Notes: generated by a model from the letters alone, not told the origin. A stretch of 24,166 nt of DNA from Verrucomicrobiia bacterium (GCA_030424825.1 JAUHWE010000004.1:1-24166), one strand, 5' to 3'. Shown: positions 7,598 to 16,527, numbered from the stretch's first letter. Numbers and translations are program-made.

Positions 7598-8209
7598 TTA
7601 TCGACTTTTAGAAGGTTCATCTTGAGTTGATTCGGGTCGAAAACCGCCTGGCAAACCCTCTGGTAGGGCACCTTGCTTCAATCGATAAGTTTCAACGAGA
7701 TCCTCGAGGGTATGGATATCTATTCTCCCTGCCCGCGAATCTTCAAATTCGTGATCGTGAGCGGAGATCTTATAGGGATCGCCATAGCTCTCGAGACATG
7801 TTCGCGTTTGGGCCCAGACGGCATAAGGGCGAGAAAGGGATTCACCGTTTTGAACTGCCAACTCCACCGCTCGGTCGATCACCACTGGATCACACAAGGG
7901 GAAGTTGATATTGAAATTTACGTGAACGTCGCAGGGATGGTGTTGGACAAGATGCTGAAAAACCGGAACGGAAGGCGCCTTATCCGAAGCCAACTCATCC
8001 GGCCTCACAAGTACGGTCGCTCCAAAATCGAGTGCCACACGCGCAATCAATTCGCTTTCGGTCGAAACTACGATTTCGTCAACTCGTGCAGCCTGACGCA
8101 GCTTTTCGATGCCTAATCCGATGAGAGGCTTCCCCTCAAACGGCAATAAGTTCTTATAAGTCAGGCGCTTGCTGCCAATTCGAGCAATGATGGATCCTAC
8201 TACATGCAT
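7598..8209 (-). CDS. Divergent cytidylyltransferase, CMP-sugar synthetase family
   Basis: This encodes 203 residues with the fold signature of sugar-acid cytidylyltransferases (NeuA-like), which activate an acidic sugar with CTP to a CMP-sugar. The nucleotide-binding loop is present as IIARIGSKRLTYKN, with Ile where the family usually has Gly. It is followed by GKPLIGLGIEKL, VVSTESELIARVA and the C-terminal DIHTLEDLVETY, the usual D-x-D/T-x-EDL motif. The middle motif is NINFPLCDP in place of the usual Q-P-T-S-P-L-R. The protein is shorter than canonical NeuA (about 225-230 residues). It stands apart from the main glycan cluster, 175 bp beyond the last glycosyltransferase gene. Activity is plausible but the sugar is unknown; an altered substrate or regulatory paralogue is possible. 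Confidence 0.75.
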   Translation of the reverse strand: MHVVGSIIARIGSKRLTYKNLLPFEGKPLIGLGIEKLRQAARVDEIVVSTESELIARVALDFGATVLVRPDELASDKAPSVPVFQHLVQHHPCDVHVNFNINFPLCDPVVIDRAVELAVQNGESLSRPYAVWAQTRTCLESYGDPYKISAHDHEFEDSRAGRIDIHTLEDLVETYRLKQGALPEGLPGGFRPESTQDEPSKSR

Positions 8210-8357
8210 GATCTCAGCATTAAGGGCGAAACGAAGCGGAACGGCAAATAATGCCGCCCATCAAAACGCCAACAGTCGGCAGACTGGGTAATTTTAGACA
8301 AATATCTCAATTCGCCCTAAGAAAGCAATTTCCGAGCCAATGCTGAATAGTTTCCCC

Positions 8358-8382
8358 TAAGTCATTATGTTGTAATGACTTA
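8358..8382. repeat. Perfect 10-bp inverted repeat
   Basis: TAAGTCATTA (8358-8367) and TAATGACTTA (8373-8382) are exact inverted repeats around a five-base centre TGTTG. The site starts two bases beyond the stop of the glycosyltransferase gene at 8385. It could act as a weak 3' hairpin for that transcript or as a binding site for a dimeric regulator of the gene at 8209. It lacks a following T-run. Confidence 0.6.
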
Positions 8383-8384
8383 AA

Positions 8385-9599
8385 TTAACTCGTTGGATAT
8401 TCACTACGAGAAGAGTGCAAACGGATGGGGTGAGTGGTGATTTGGCTTGGGGTCCGAGAGGCTTGAAGATTGATTAACGCGTCGCGATAGCCTTCCAATC
8501 GTGAATCCGCTAATTCAAAATGGGCCCGCGCCTTTGCTCTATTTCCAGCGCGATGGTGGGCGATTCCAAGATTATTGGCTCCTTCCGGTGACTTTCTTAT
8601 CTCCTCGGCTAGCTGCAACCATTTCAAAGCCCTTTCACCGCCCGTAAGCAGCTCGAGGGTTCCCGCGAAAAACGCGTGCTTCCAGCCCTCCTTGATCGGC
8701 AAAGGCCCCTCTTCCTCTAAAATCTCATTCGCGTCGCTTCCCGAAGGAAACGCCTTTTCTAAAAATTGAGCCGCCGCCGCGTATTCTTCTCTGAATATCG
8801 CCATAGAGCAAAGCGCCCAAAAAGCGACCCTTCCACCAAGCCCGTAGCGATCAAAAAGTTGCTCCACATCCTCGTAGCGATGTTTCTTCATCACCGTTCT
8901 AACCGCTCCACGTTGCAGGGAAAGGTCTCTGGAAAGACTGTGAGTATAGGCGAATTGTCTGTATCCAATATTTCTCGACATTCCAAAATGGGCCCCCAAT
9001 CGCAAAGCCCTTAAATTAAAGTCCAAGTCTTCACCGGTCGGCAACGTAACATCATAACCAACTTCTTTTGCGACTTGAGTCCTAACAGCGGGCCATGCGG
9101 GACCGGGAAGATAGTTTCGCTCAAAAGTCCGGACCATCGCTCCCGGTTCCAACATGAATACCGGCAAATCCAAGTACCGTATCAGACTATCATCGGTAGA
9201 GTTCACTAGATGCGCTTCGTCGAAGACGATGTCAGCTCCATCGTGCAACACACGCTCCATCGCAGCGATACGACCTGGCATCAATGCGTCATCCGCATCC
9301 AGCCACATGGCAAATTTCGTATCAACACACTCAATGCCTTTTTGCCGTGCATTACCGAGACCAAACTTACGTTCAGGTCTTACCAATGTAACCGTTCCCT
9401 GACCTGCCTCCAAAGCAACCGAAGCCGTATCGTCCGTAGACCCATCGTCGACAACAATGATGGGAACCGGCCCTTGGCGTCTTGCCGACTCAACCGCACG
9501 AGCAATGGTCAACGCTGCATTTCGCGCACAAATAACAACCGTTGTTTGGAATTCAGACATGGAATTAGAATTCTGAGGGATAGTTACAACACAGTCCAC
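8385..9599 (-). CDS. Family 2 glycosyltransferase with TPR-like tail
   Basis: This is a 404-residue protein. The GT-A catalytic domain starts at TTVVICARNAALTIARAV and has VVDDGSTDD, the metal-binding WLDADDALMPGR, and GEDLDFNLRA in the acceptor half. This marks an inverting GT2 enzyme using a nucleotide-sugar donor. From about residue 260 it becomes helical, and NNLGIAHHRAGNRAKARAHF resembles a TPR unit, perhaps for partner binding. It is cytoplasmic, with no signal or membrane segment. The start is unresolved. A GTG at 9599 directly follows the stop of the upstream gene and has AGG at a fair distance, while an ATG at 9560 would give the compact N terminus usual for this family but lacks a visible ribosome-binding site. 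It is the last gene of the 16436-8385 run. Confidence 0.85.
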   Translation of the reverse strand: MDCVVTIPQNSNSMSEFQTTVVICARNAALTIARAVESARRQGPVPIIVVDDGSTDDTASVALEAGQGTVTLVRPERKFGLGNARQKGIECVDTKFAMWLDADDALMPGRIAAMERVLHDGADIVFDEAHLVNSTDDSLIRYLDLPVFMLEPGAMVRTFERNYLPGPAWPAVRTQVAKEVGYDVTLPTGEDLDFNLRALRLGAHFGMSRNIGYRQFAYTHSLSRDLSLQRGAVRTVMKKHRYEDVEQLFDRYGLGGRVAFWALCSMAIFREEYAAAAQFLEKAFPSGSDANEILEEEGPLPIKEGWKHAFFAGTLELLTGGERALKWLQLAEEIRKSPEGANNLGIAHHRAGNRAKARAHFELADSRLEGYRDALINLQASRTPSQITTHPIRLHSSRSEYPTS

Positions 9600-11117
9600 T
9601 CAGACCTGCAGTAAAATGTCGCTCAGCCCGCAGCTATCCAACTGTTCTAAAATAAAGACACGCTGCTGCTCGCTCACCGCCAAGATCACTTTCCAATTCT
9701 TAGCGATGGCCTCTTCGCGGTCGAATTTCACTACCGCAACCTCACCCATGGAGGTACCAATTTTAGTAGGGTCATTGTCGATGAAACCAGAAACTTCAAT
9801 GCTGAGAAAATCCAGAACCTTCAGCATCAATTTTCCTCGGGCACTCGCACCCCAGATCAAAAGGCGCTGACCCACCCCAATATGGGATCTCAAAACCGAT
9901 GCCGCTTTCCTATCGATGCCCGTTAACTGGGCCCAGTAGCTATAGGGCTCAACCGTGCTCATACAGTAGTCCATTTCTCCATCGAGAATTTCATTTCGCG
10001 GAGATGGCACTCCTAAAACGGTGTTTAGGCGATCGCACCTTTCACGAAGTCCGAGATCAGGCCAATAAAGGGTAACTTCTCCTTCAGGGGCTTGGTCTAG
10101 ACTACTTTCCACTTCCGCCGGTTTTCCCCCATTTTCTTTACAGCCCGAAAGCACACCTGCACTCAGGGCGTTCACCTTTGCCCAGTGTTTCACTTCGTTG
10201 GTCAAACGATTCCTCGAATCGGAACCCAAAGCCCAGCCATAACACAATTGGGCAAACCCAAAATCCGCATCGGGACGCCCACCGCCCCATTGAGGCAAAT
10301 AAGCCAATGCTCGGTTTCCCATATCAATGTAACAAGCTTCCGGATACCCTTTATTCTCAACATCCACCCCTTCCGTTTTATAAAGCTCTAGCACATGCTC
10401 TTTCTTCCGGAACTGATTCTTCAAAGCAGCTACTTCTTGATTCATCGTGCCGTCACTAAAGGTGATCGAGTCCCTGCGTCGAAGCAATAAACCCAAGGGC
10501 TCTCGCACATGCACACCTCTTGTCCTCATCGCTCCTCGGAGCATAAACTCGTAATCACCTGCCGCTTTATACAGCGGCGAGAACAAGCCTATATCATGAT
10601 GCAAAGCCCGGCGCCACATAACCTGATGTCCCAGAAACTGATGACAAAGCAGATCCGGACCAAAATACTCTTGAGAGCTAAACACGGTATCCTTACTCGC
10701 CTCCCCATAGGTCTCATTTTCAACAGAAGACAAGTAAGCATCCCCATAAGCGAATCCGGCCTCTTGATTGGTTTCCAATACGTCAGCCAATTTCTCTAGA
10801 GCGTCGAAACGAAGCCGGTCATCCGCATTGGCATTTGTCAAAAGAGGAGCACTCGACATTTCAATTCCTCGATTCCACGCACGATAGAGTGTCTCACGAA
10901 CGTTCGTTCTCTTGTACTTTATGCTAGGATACTTCTCACAATACTCCCGAACTATGCCATACTCATTTTCAGGTGACGCACTATCGATAACGATGACTTC
11001 AAGTTCACCACGCTGGAATAATGTTTGCTCTACCAAATCTTCGAGCCTTCCTCTAATAAATCGTTCGGCCTTATAAAGTGAAACCAGTGCAGCCACTCTG
11101 TAAGTTCCACTACTCAT
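9600..11117 (-). CDS. Family 2 glycosyltransferase with C-terminal Rossmann module
   Basis: This is a 505-residue protein. The N-terminal GT-A domain (about 1-230) has VAALVSLYKAERFIRGRL, VIVIDSASPENE, NANADDRLRFDAL as the D-x-D-type metal site, and AGDYEFMLRGA. A middle region of unknown role follows. Residues 414-505 form a Rossmann-like module (LLIWGASARGKLML, then GFIDNDPTKIGTSMGEVAVV) similar to those in two other genes of this window. The ATG at 11117 overlaps the upstream stop codon as ATGA and is preceded by GGAAAAGG; an in-frame ATG at 11144 would overlap the upstream gene by 31 bp. Likely a cytoplasmic sugar transferase for the surface glycan, coupled in translation to the DUF115 gene before it. 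The sugar-binding or nucleotide role of the tail is inferred. Confidence 0.82.
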   Translation of the reverse strand: MSSGTYRVAALVSLYKAERFIRGRLEDLVEQTLFQRGELEVIVIDSASPENEYGIVREYCEKYPSIKYKRTNVRETLYRAWNRGIEMSSAPLLTNANADDRLRFDALEKLADVLETNQEAGFAYGDAYLSSVENETYGEASKDTVFSSQEYFGPDLLCHQFLGHQVMWRRALHHDIGLFSPLYKAAGDYEFMLRGAMRTRGVHVREPLGLLLRRRDSITFSDGTMNQEVAALKNQFRKKEHVLELYKTEGVDVENKGYPEACYIDMGNRALAYLPQWGGGRPDADFGFAQLCYGWALGSDSRNRLTNEVKHWAKVNALSAGVLSGCKENGGKPAEVESSLDQAPEGEVTLYWPDLGLRERCDRLNTVLGVPSPRNEILDGEMDYCMSTVEPYSYWAQLTGIDRKAASVLRSHIGVGQRLLIWGASARGKLMLKVLDFLSIEVSGFIDNDPTKIGTSMGEVAVVKFDREEAIAKNWKVILAVSEQQRVFILEQLDSCGLSDILLQV

Positions 11118-12139
11118 CCTTTTCCAATCTTCCGAGTCCGGCACTTTTCCAGCGCTTCCACGTAGTCGAGTTTCGGAAACACCTGAAGCTTACCACCCAC
11201 GGTTGCGTCCCAAATGTACCGTTGAGGATCACTTCCTTCAAAATTCCGCTTTCCCATTTGGTAGGAAAACTCTGATCCCATTAAATCAGGTAACTGCCAA
11301 TCCTGATTAGCAAAGTAATTTGGATCAAAATGGTTGGGGTCCACTGCTCCCATCCGCTGCGTTTCATTGGGTTTCCCAATAGCCGAAAACGAATGGTCCA
11401 CACCCACAAGGTATACATTCTCAAAACCCATATACCACGCAAGTTGCATTGCGGCATAGGTGACGGTCGATCCTTGGCATACGGCTTGAGTAGCATCTTT
11501 GCTAAAGGCCTGGCTCTCAGGCGCGTTTATGTAAAAAACAGTATCACAAATCGGCTCATTTACCGCATGCGAATCCACGGGTAGAAAGGAAGGATATTCC
11601 ATCCGCTCGAAAACACTTCTAGACTGCTCGACAACTATCGGGTTGACGGCAACATGGTAGCTGGGCCTGAATTCTGATCTCGGAAAAATCAAATGTATCT
11701 TATTCAATCCAATTGTATAGTAGTCATTAAGCAATGACAGATCCATTTTCCTCAAAGAAGGCCCATTCCCAATGATAAAACAGTCCTCACCTTGGTGGCG
11801 ATTATTAAACGCCTTCAAGCGTGGTGCGTGTTCTCGCTTCCATATCCTATATAGATCATCATCAGACGGAGAATAGTCGATCTCTATCCGGCCCTCATCC
11901 CAACCTGAAGCTACCAATTCATGATAGATCTCCCTAGAACCGTAACTCGCGATTCTCACTATATCGCAATCCAAGTTCACCAAGGCTGAAGGAGCATGCA
12001 CCTCTATTCCACAGTGAACGGTCCCCTGCTTATTCGGATCATTGTCAATAAAAGCGACCACATCTTCGTCTGAACCCGCATTCCGAAACGCTCGCTCGCC
12101 AGCCAAACTGGCCCCAAAAATGACTACCTTTCTAGACAT
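11114..12139 (-). CDS. DUF115 (MptE/Maf-like) protein with N-terminal Rossmann module
   Basis: This is a 341-residue protein. Residues 1-100 form a Rossmann-like module (VVIFGASLAGERAF, then AFIDNDPNKQGT, and a later REIYHELVASGW helix). Residues 120-335 are a DUF115/MptE-like domain. Its signature GNGPSLRKMD, the QGSTVTYAAMQLAWYMGF helix and VYLVGVDHSF are all present. DUF115 proteins include flagellin-modifying Maf enzymes that attach nonulosonic acids such as pseudaminic or legionaminic acid to flagellin, and archaeal MptE pyrophosphokinases. In this cluster a flagellin or surface glycosylation role is favoured. It precedes a glycosyltransferase gene with a 4-bp ATGA overlap and follows a CMP-sugar synthetase-like gene at 41 bp. 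Confidence 0.85.
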   Translation of the reverse strand: MSRKVVIFGASLAGERAFRNAGSDEDVVAFIDNDPNKQGTVHCGIEVHAPSALVNLDCDIVRIASYGSREIYHELVASGWDEGRIEIDYSPSDDDLYRIWKREHAPRLKAFNNRHQGEDCFIIGNGPSLRKMDLSLLNDYYTIGLNKIHLIFPRSEFRPSYHVAVNPIVVEQSRSVFERMEYPSFLPVDSHAVNEPICDTVFYINAPESQAFSKDATQAVCQGSTVTYAAMQLAWYMGFENVYLVGVDHSFSAIGKPNETQRMGAVDPNHFDPNYFANQDWQLPDLMGSEFSYQMGKRNFEGSDPQRYIWDATVGGKLQVFPKLDYVEALEKCRTRKIGKG

Positions 12140-12180
12140 GCTACAAATGGCATTCTACTATCTGTGAACAAATCATCTTG

Positions 12181-12882
12181 TTACGACTGGGCATCGAAGA
12201 GTTGCTTGCTCAATGCCAACACCTCAGCGATTCTCCACTCCGTCATATCGTCAATGTCTGACGATTCCATTCTTGGCGTCTCAAACAGGATGGGATTCGT
12301 TCCAATACGGCTTCCTGTTTCTCTAAAGCTGCTTTCTGTAAACAAATACAAATTGGAGTTTTCTTCGTACCACGACTCAAGGTCCTGCGTTGGTATCAGG
12401 TTTTGGGGATCGTGATTTATAGGCGACCCATCCTTCCGATAAAACCTGGTTTTATGGTGATTCACCGAAAAGAGACTGTCACCCGTATTATCAATCGCCG
12501 CTTGTCTGAATTGCTTCAAAGCCCGCTCTATCGTTTCACTGGTTAATAGGGGATTAGTCGTGTGAGTCATCAGATAGAAGTCAGATGGAACTGACGCGAT
12601 ATCGTCTGCCAAAATTCGATTCATGCTGACCTCATCCCCACAAAGTTCGGACCTGCGATCTCTGATGACAATTTTTTCGGACTCAACGAGTCCATGTGAC
12701 TCAAGCAAATCTCTAGCATCCGTATTTATGACGACACTACTGATACTCTCAGTGCTTAATAACGTATCAAGAATCCATCTAAATAAAGGCTTCCCCGCAA
12801 ATAAGCGAAAATTCTTTCCCGCTACTCGCTGGCTGTGCGCCTTCATCGGCAGCAAGGCCACACAACTTTGAGACTTACTCAT
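12181..12882 (-). CDS. CMP-sugar synthetase-like cytidylyltransferase
   Basis: This is a 233-residue NeuA-family protein. The nucleotide-binding loop reads LLPMKAHSQRVAGKNFRLF and is followed by GKPLFRWILDTLL, VVINTDARDLLES, a THTTNPLLTSETIERA motif matching the usual P-T-S-P-L block, and the C-terminal SSDIDDMTEWRIAE, where the acidic pair matches the metal-binding end of the family. The loop differs from the canonical A-R-G-G-S-K/R. The enzyme would transfer CMP to an acidic sugar; the precise sugar cannot be told. The ATG at 12882 has GGAAAG just upstream. It lies between a methyltransferase gene and the DUF115 gene, as expected for a donor-making enzyme beside a Maf-like transferase. Confidence 0.8.
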   Translation of the reverse strand: MSKSQSCVALLPMKAHSQRVAGKNFRLFAGKPLFRWILDTLLSTESISSVVINTDARDLLESHGLVESEKIVIRDRRSELCGDEVSMNRILADDIASVPSDFYLMTHTTNPLLTSETIERALKQFRQAAIDNTGDSLFSVNHHKTRFYRKDGSPINHDPQNLIPTQDLESWYEENSNLYLFTESSFRETGSRIGTNPILFETPRMESSDIDDMTEWRIAEVLALSKQLFDAQS

Positions 12883-12943
12883 CTTTCCATGCCTTTCTGA
12901 TCAATCACAATATTTCGATAGCGGCTACTTTTTTCTAAAAATC

Positions 12944-13639
12944 TCATATCTTGATACCTCCTACAATTAACGAAACGTTCTGACTCGATTGCCGTAGCTC
13001 ACTTAAGTGCGGTGCGTAGAGATTCCATCCATGCATTATATTATCAGGATTCGATACCATGGAACTTTCAAAGACTGCAGCAACATCCCGTACCACACCA
13101 AAAGGCCGTACTCGATTGTCCTCTACCATACTTCGGTAACCTGATAGGCGATTCTCAGCGTACTCCATCGGCGAGTCTTTGACATACATGTCAATGGCAT
13201 GGAAAAAGACGCCTCCCGATTTAAGAATACGCAACAAGTCTTCGTGGAACTCTCCCAACTGATCGTCTACAATATGCTCAACAACCGAAACGGAGTATAC
13301 GGCATCAAACGAATCGTTCTGAATCGCTTTGTCGAAATCTCCCACATAAGCATGTACATTCCGAACCCCCTCAATCACCACCTCACGATCTGGACCGGCA
13401 TTCCGCCCTTCAAATTTCTCAATGTTTACACACCGATTATTTCGTGCAAGTCGACGCAGTGTTCTTGAACTCCCTCCACCGATCTCCGCTATATCCAGAT
13501 TTTCCTTATCCCGAAGTAGTTCGTAAATTGAGAGGTCTTGGGCAATTTTCAGTTGATAGGAAATCTTTCGATCCAACTCGTCCAAATATCCAGCGTCCAA
13601 CGCTCTCCACAAAAAATCTTTTCTAAGAAAGTCAAACAT
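12944..13639 (-). CDS. Class I SAM-dependent methyltransferase
   Basis: This encodes 231 residues. Motif I is seen as LDIAEIGGGSSRTLRRLA, the acidic end of the second strand as CVNIEKFEGR, motif III-like as FDAVYSVSVVEHI, and a later LLRILKSGGVFFHAID corresponds to the usual methyltransferase strand before the C-terminal sheet. This is a class I fold common among small-molecule and sugar methyltransferases. In this cluster the likely target is a sugar or a nonulosonic acid of the glycan. There is no signal peptide. It begins 14 bases after the GT2-DUF115 gene and is followed by a CMP-sugar synthetase gene at 61 bp. The start ATG has no strong ribosome-binding site, so translation may be coupled to the preceding gene. 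Substrate unknown. Confidence 0.82.
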   Translation of the reverse strand: MFDFLRKDFLWRALDAGYLDELDRKISYQLKIAQDLSIYELLRDKENLDIAEIGGGSSRTLRRLARNNRCVNIEKFEGRNAGPDREVVIEGVRNVHAYVGDFDKAIQNDSFDAVYSVSVVEHIVDDQLGEFHEDLLRILKSGGVFFHAIDMYVKDSPMEYAENRLSGYRSMVEDNRVRPFGVVRDVAAVFESSMVSNPDNIMHGWNLYAPHLSELRQSSQNVSLIVGGIKI

Positions 13640-13653
13640 TACGATAAACTCGT

Positions 13654-15399
13654 CTAAGCATTTCTCCGTTTCCCCAGCGCATCCGCGAGAGGCTTTCTTT
13701 CAAATAGATTAAGCATCCCTCCAGTCGTGGCATTAACAATTGTTCGTCCATCGGACTCAAAAGCGTCTTTCGCCAATCGATACATCGCCTCCATCATCCC
13801 CACGTCTGCCGCTTGCCATTCCTGACCTTGAAAGTAGGTGTCGATGAAGTGGTTTTTGTCCTTGTTATAGTCTAGAATTACTTCCTCTTCCTTGACTCCT
13901 TCAGGCTGGGTATACGAATGATCAAACCCTATCATAACGACCTTTTTGTAGCCCAAGCCATAGGCAAGATGCATATTAAAAAAAGTCACCGTGTGCCTCC
14001 AAGACATATTCTTGAACATGTCAGTGGAAAACTCGGGATAACCGATAGCATCCATAAAATAAGTACTATCGCAGGCGTTTAAACAATAGGACAGCCAGTA
14101 GGGAAAAACCTTCGCCACCCCACTCAACTGATTAATCCGAGCGCTGCTTTGCTCCGCCACTTTGTAATTAACAACGGTGTAGTACTTCGCGTACTGAAAA
14201 AGCGCGTCACTTAAAAAGGAATTGTTCGAAACAATCACATCTTCACCTTCCAACAGGGTCAGATCTTCCAGATTTAGACTGGGTCCGTTCCCTACAATTA
14301 CGCAGGTCTCATTTTTTCTCTTTGCGATCTCGCTTCGAAGAAACTTATGCGACTTTTGAATCTCCGCATCTTTCCAAGCCGAATCAAACGCCCATCTCCG
14401 GTCCGCTACCGTGTAGCAAGTCTGTCCGGAAACCCATTCGCGATTGAGCTCTATCGGGTAGCAGGGAGTTTGCAAACCGACTTCGAGTCGCTTCATCTCA
14501 GCCAGTGTTGTTTGCTCTCCCTTTCCGGCTCTTTCAGCTGCAAGCTGCGCAAACGTATCGTATACTCCGTTGTAGGCGGCCAATAGTCTTTTGTAGCTTT
14601 TCTCGAAATCTGCCTGACTCCTAAGGCCAGAATTACCACCGGTTTTCACAACCCCATCGTGTCCATCGCTAAGATACTCAGCATAGCGCTGGAGCCAATT
14701 GCAGTGAACATAGCCAAAGTGCTCCTTAACCACGCTGCAAATTTCAAGGTACGAATTCCCCCGGCTGCCAAAAGTCTTATTTGCCTCATGATAACGAGCT
14801 CGAGCAAAGACTGAATCGACAAATACAAAGCGCATCTTTTCCTTTATGCACCTGATCCAAAACTCATAATCCAACGTATAGTGACGATCTACCCGCAAGT
14901 ATCCGACCCGGTCTACAACGGATCGACGAAAAAACATCGCTGGCTGCATGAGCCCTACTTCGTGCTGAAGCCGCTCGCTGAGTGTAGCCGGATTAGTATT
15001 TACATACGCATCTCTCAGCTTGTCACCATTTCCATCAAGGTATACGCCACGCCCATACACGATATCCGGAGCATCCTCTTCGCCAAAACGGGATAAGACT
15101 CCTTCAAATACCGTTTCCTCAGCATATTCGTCATCGGAATTAATCCAGGCTATAATATCTCCTTTGGCTCGCTTCAGCCCCTTGTTTACTGCTTCGGATT
15201 GTCCTTCGTCTTGCTCTTCTACAAGAGTCACCCCCGCGAATCTTTTCGCGATATCCCGACTGCCGTCCGTCGAGCCCGGATCAAAAACTAGATGCTCGAC
15301 GGGTTTCACCGTTTGCGATTCTACCGATTCTAAACAATCCGGAAGGAAATCAGCTTGATTAAAACTCGGGGTGATTACGGAAATCGTCAATTCGCTCAT
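13654..15399 (-). CDS. GT2 glycosyltransferase fused to DUF115 (MptE/Maf-like) domain
   Basis: This is a 581-residue two-enzyme protein. Residues 1-215 are a GT-A domain: SVITPSFNQADFLPDCLES, FDPGSTDGSRDIA, WINSDDEYAEETVF as the metal site (87-91), and TLDYEFWIR. A linker of about 150 residues with helical character leads to a DUF115 domain from about 366: CVIVGNGPSLNLEDL, TVTFFNMHLAYGLGYKKVVM, and IGFDHSYT. The fusion implies that sugar transfer and the DUF115 reaction occur on the same substrate. The ATG at 15399 overlaps the previous stop as ATGA with GGA upstream; an in-frame ATG at 15411 would overlap more. The preceding gene is another GT2. Confidence 0.85.
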   Translation of the reverse strand: MSELTISVITPSFNQADFLPDCLESVESQTVKPVEHLVFDPGSTDGSRDIAKRFAGVTLVEEQDEGQSEAVNKGLKRAKGDIIAWINSDDEYAEETVFEGVLSRFGEEDAPDIVYGRGVYLDGNGDKLRDAYVNTNPATLSERLQHEVGLMQPAMFFRRSVVDRVGYLRVDRHYTLDYEFWIRCIKEKMRFVFVDSVFARARYHEANKTFGSRGNSYLEICSVVKEHFGYVHCNWLQRYAEYLSDGHDGVVKTGGNSGLRSQADFEKSYKRLLAAYNGVYDTFAQLAAERAGKGEQTTLAEMKRLEVGLQTPCYPIELNREWVSGQTCYTVADRRWAFDSAWKDAEIQKSHKFLRSEIAKRKNETCVIVGNGPSLNLEDLTLLEGEDVIVSNNSFLSDALFQYAKYYTVVNYKVAEQSSARINQLSGVAKVFPYWLSYCLNACDSTYFMDAIGYPEFSTDMFKNMSWRHTVTFFNMHLAYGLGYKKVVMIGFDHSYTQPEGVKEEEVILDYNKDKNHFIDTYFQGQEWQAADVGMMEAMYRLAKDAFESDGRTIVNATTGGMLNLFERKPLADALGKRRNA

Positions 15400-16436
15400 A
15401 TAGTCCGGCAATTCTCAGCGCTACGCCAATCGCCAAAAGCCAAATTGGCGACTTCAATTTGGCTAGAGCTAAGCGGCAATCTATCGAAGAACGCTATTGT
15501 ATTGGTCCATACATTTCGATCGTGACATAGCCCCATTTCGCGACTTAGGTTAACGGTGTGTATCAAGAAATCAACTAGCTTTCCGTTAATGACGGTGTTT
15601 TCTTCAATACTGACGACATCTTCCGGACTGAATGCTTCCTTGTTCAAAAGAGTAGTGAGCATTTTCACATAGGGGTGACTAAAATAGATCGCGTTTCTCC
15701 GATCAATATCCGACATGAAATCAGTTTCACTTTCTTTCCCACCCAATGCCGCTTTCTTTTCTTCAGCTGTTTGGGTGCGGTGGCAAACGATCGGATTCCC
15801 TAGTAAACGGACAGGTCGACTGTGAAAGGCCTCCAACATACCTCCTAATTGTGGATACATTGTCCCCCAGTAGCTGCCAAAATCGACCTTAGTAAAAAGC
15901 TCTCTTTTAAAGACATTAACCGACACAAATCCAATTACACTAATAAATCCAAACGACAGGCAAAGTTCCGCTAGGCCATCGAAATGGAGGACGCGTTTCT
16001 CATCGAGATTCATCCAATTGTCCCACAGCAGCCGATCCAGCGAAAAATTCCGCCGCGTACGATTGAGCACCAATACATCTATCTCACCGGTTTTCAGATG
16101 CCCCACGACGGTTTCCAGAGCGTCGGGTGTTTCGAGAAAATCATCATCCCCAAATATCCAAAGATACTCACCCCGGCACTCTTCAGTGCATTTGATGAGA
16201 TTTCTCTCTAGACCTACATTTTCATCGTATCGCCGGAAATGTAGGAAAGAATGCCTTTCACACAGGTCCCGTACCTCAGCAAGAGAATCATGGGGAGAGC
16301 AATCATCCGATACTCGAATCTCGACCTCATCTTCATGACGGCCTTCAATTTGCCGGATAAATCGCTCTATTCCATACAGGAGTTCGCGCGGCCTGTCGTA
16401 AGCGGGTATTGCGATACTCAAAAGCGGATTTGACAC
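15396..16436 (-). CDS. Family 2 glycosyltransferase
   Basis: This is a 346-residue protein with a GT-A domain: LLSIAIPAYDRPRELLYGI, EIRVSDDCSPHDS, NVGLERNLIKC, and the metal site LWIFGDDDFLETPDAL. This is the standard layout of inverting GT2 enzymes that use nucleotide-sugar donors. The C-terminal third has no recognised domain. It starts with GTG at 16436; an in-frame TGA lies directly upstream, so no longer start is possible, and no clear ribosome-binding site is seen. It is the first gene of the - strand run ending at 8385, and is divergent from the FkbM gene across 91 bp. It overlaps the next gene by 4 bp. Confidence 0.85.
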   Translation of the reverse strand: MSNPLLSIAIPAYDRPRELLYGIERFIRQIEGRHEDEVEIRVSDDCSPHDSLAEVRDLCERHSFLHFRRYDENVGLERNLIKCTEECRGEYLWIFGDDDFLETPDALETVVGHLKTGEIDVLVLNRTRRNFSLDRLLWDNWMNLDEKRVLHFDGLAELCLSFGFISVIGFVSVNVFKRELFTKVDFGSYWGTMYPQLGGMLEAFHSRPVRLLGNPIVCHRTQTAEEKKAALGGKESETDFMSDIDRRNAIYFSHPYVKMLTTLLNKEAFSPEDVVSIEENTVINGKLVDFLIHTVNLSREMGLCHDRNVWTNTIAFFDRLPLSSSQIEVANLAFGDWRSAENCRTI

Positions 16437-16527
16437 TTTTCATTTGCTAGGGAAGGGATTCACCGGAATCAACTAAAAGTCTCAACAATTTCTTCGCCCG
16501 ATCAGCCAATGCACGCCCTCTACCCTC
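16437..16527. promoter_or_regulatory. Divergent intergenic region, probable promoters in both directions
   Basis: This 91-bp stretch lies between the GTG start of the - strand GT2 gene and the ATG of the + strand FkbM gene. Both units must be transcribed from here or from further away. I could not find convincing -35/-10 pairs or an inverted repeat by eye. Confidence 0.3.
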
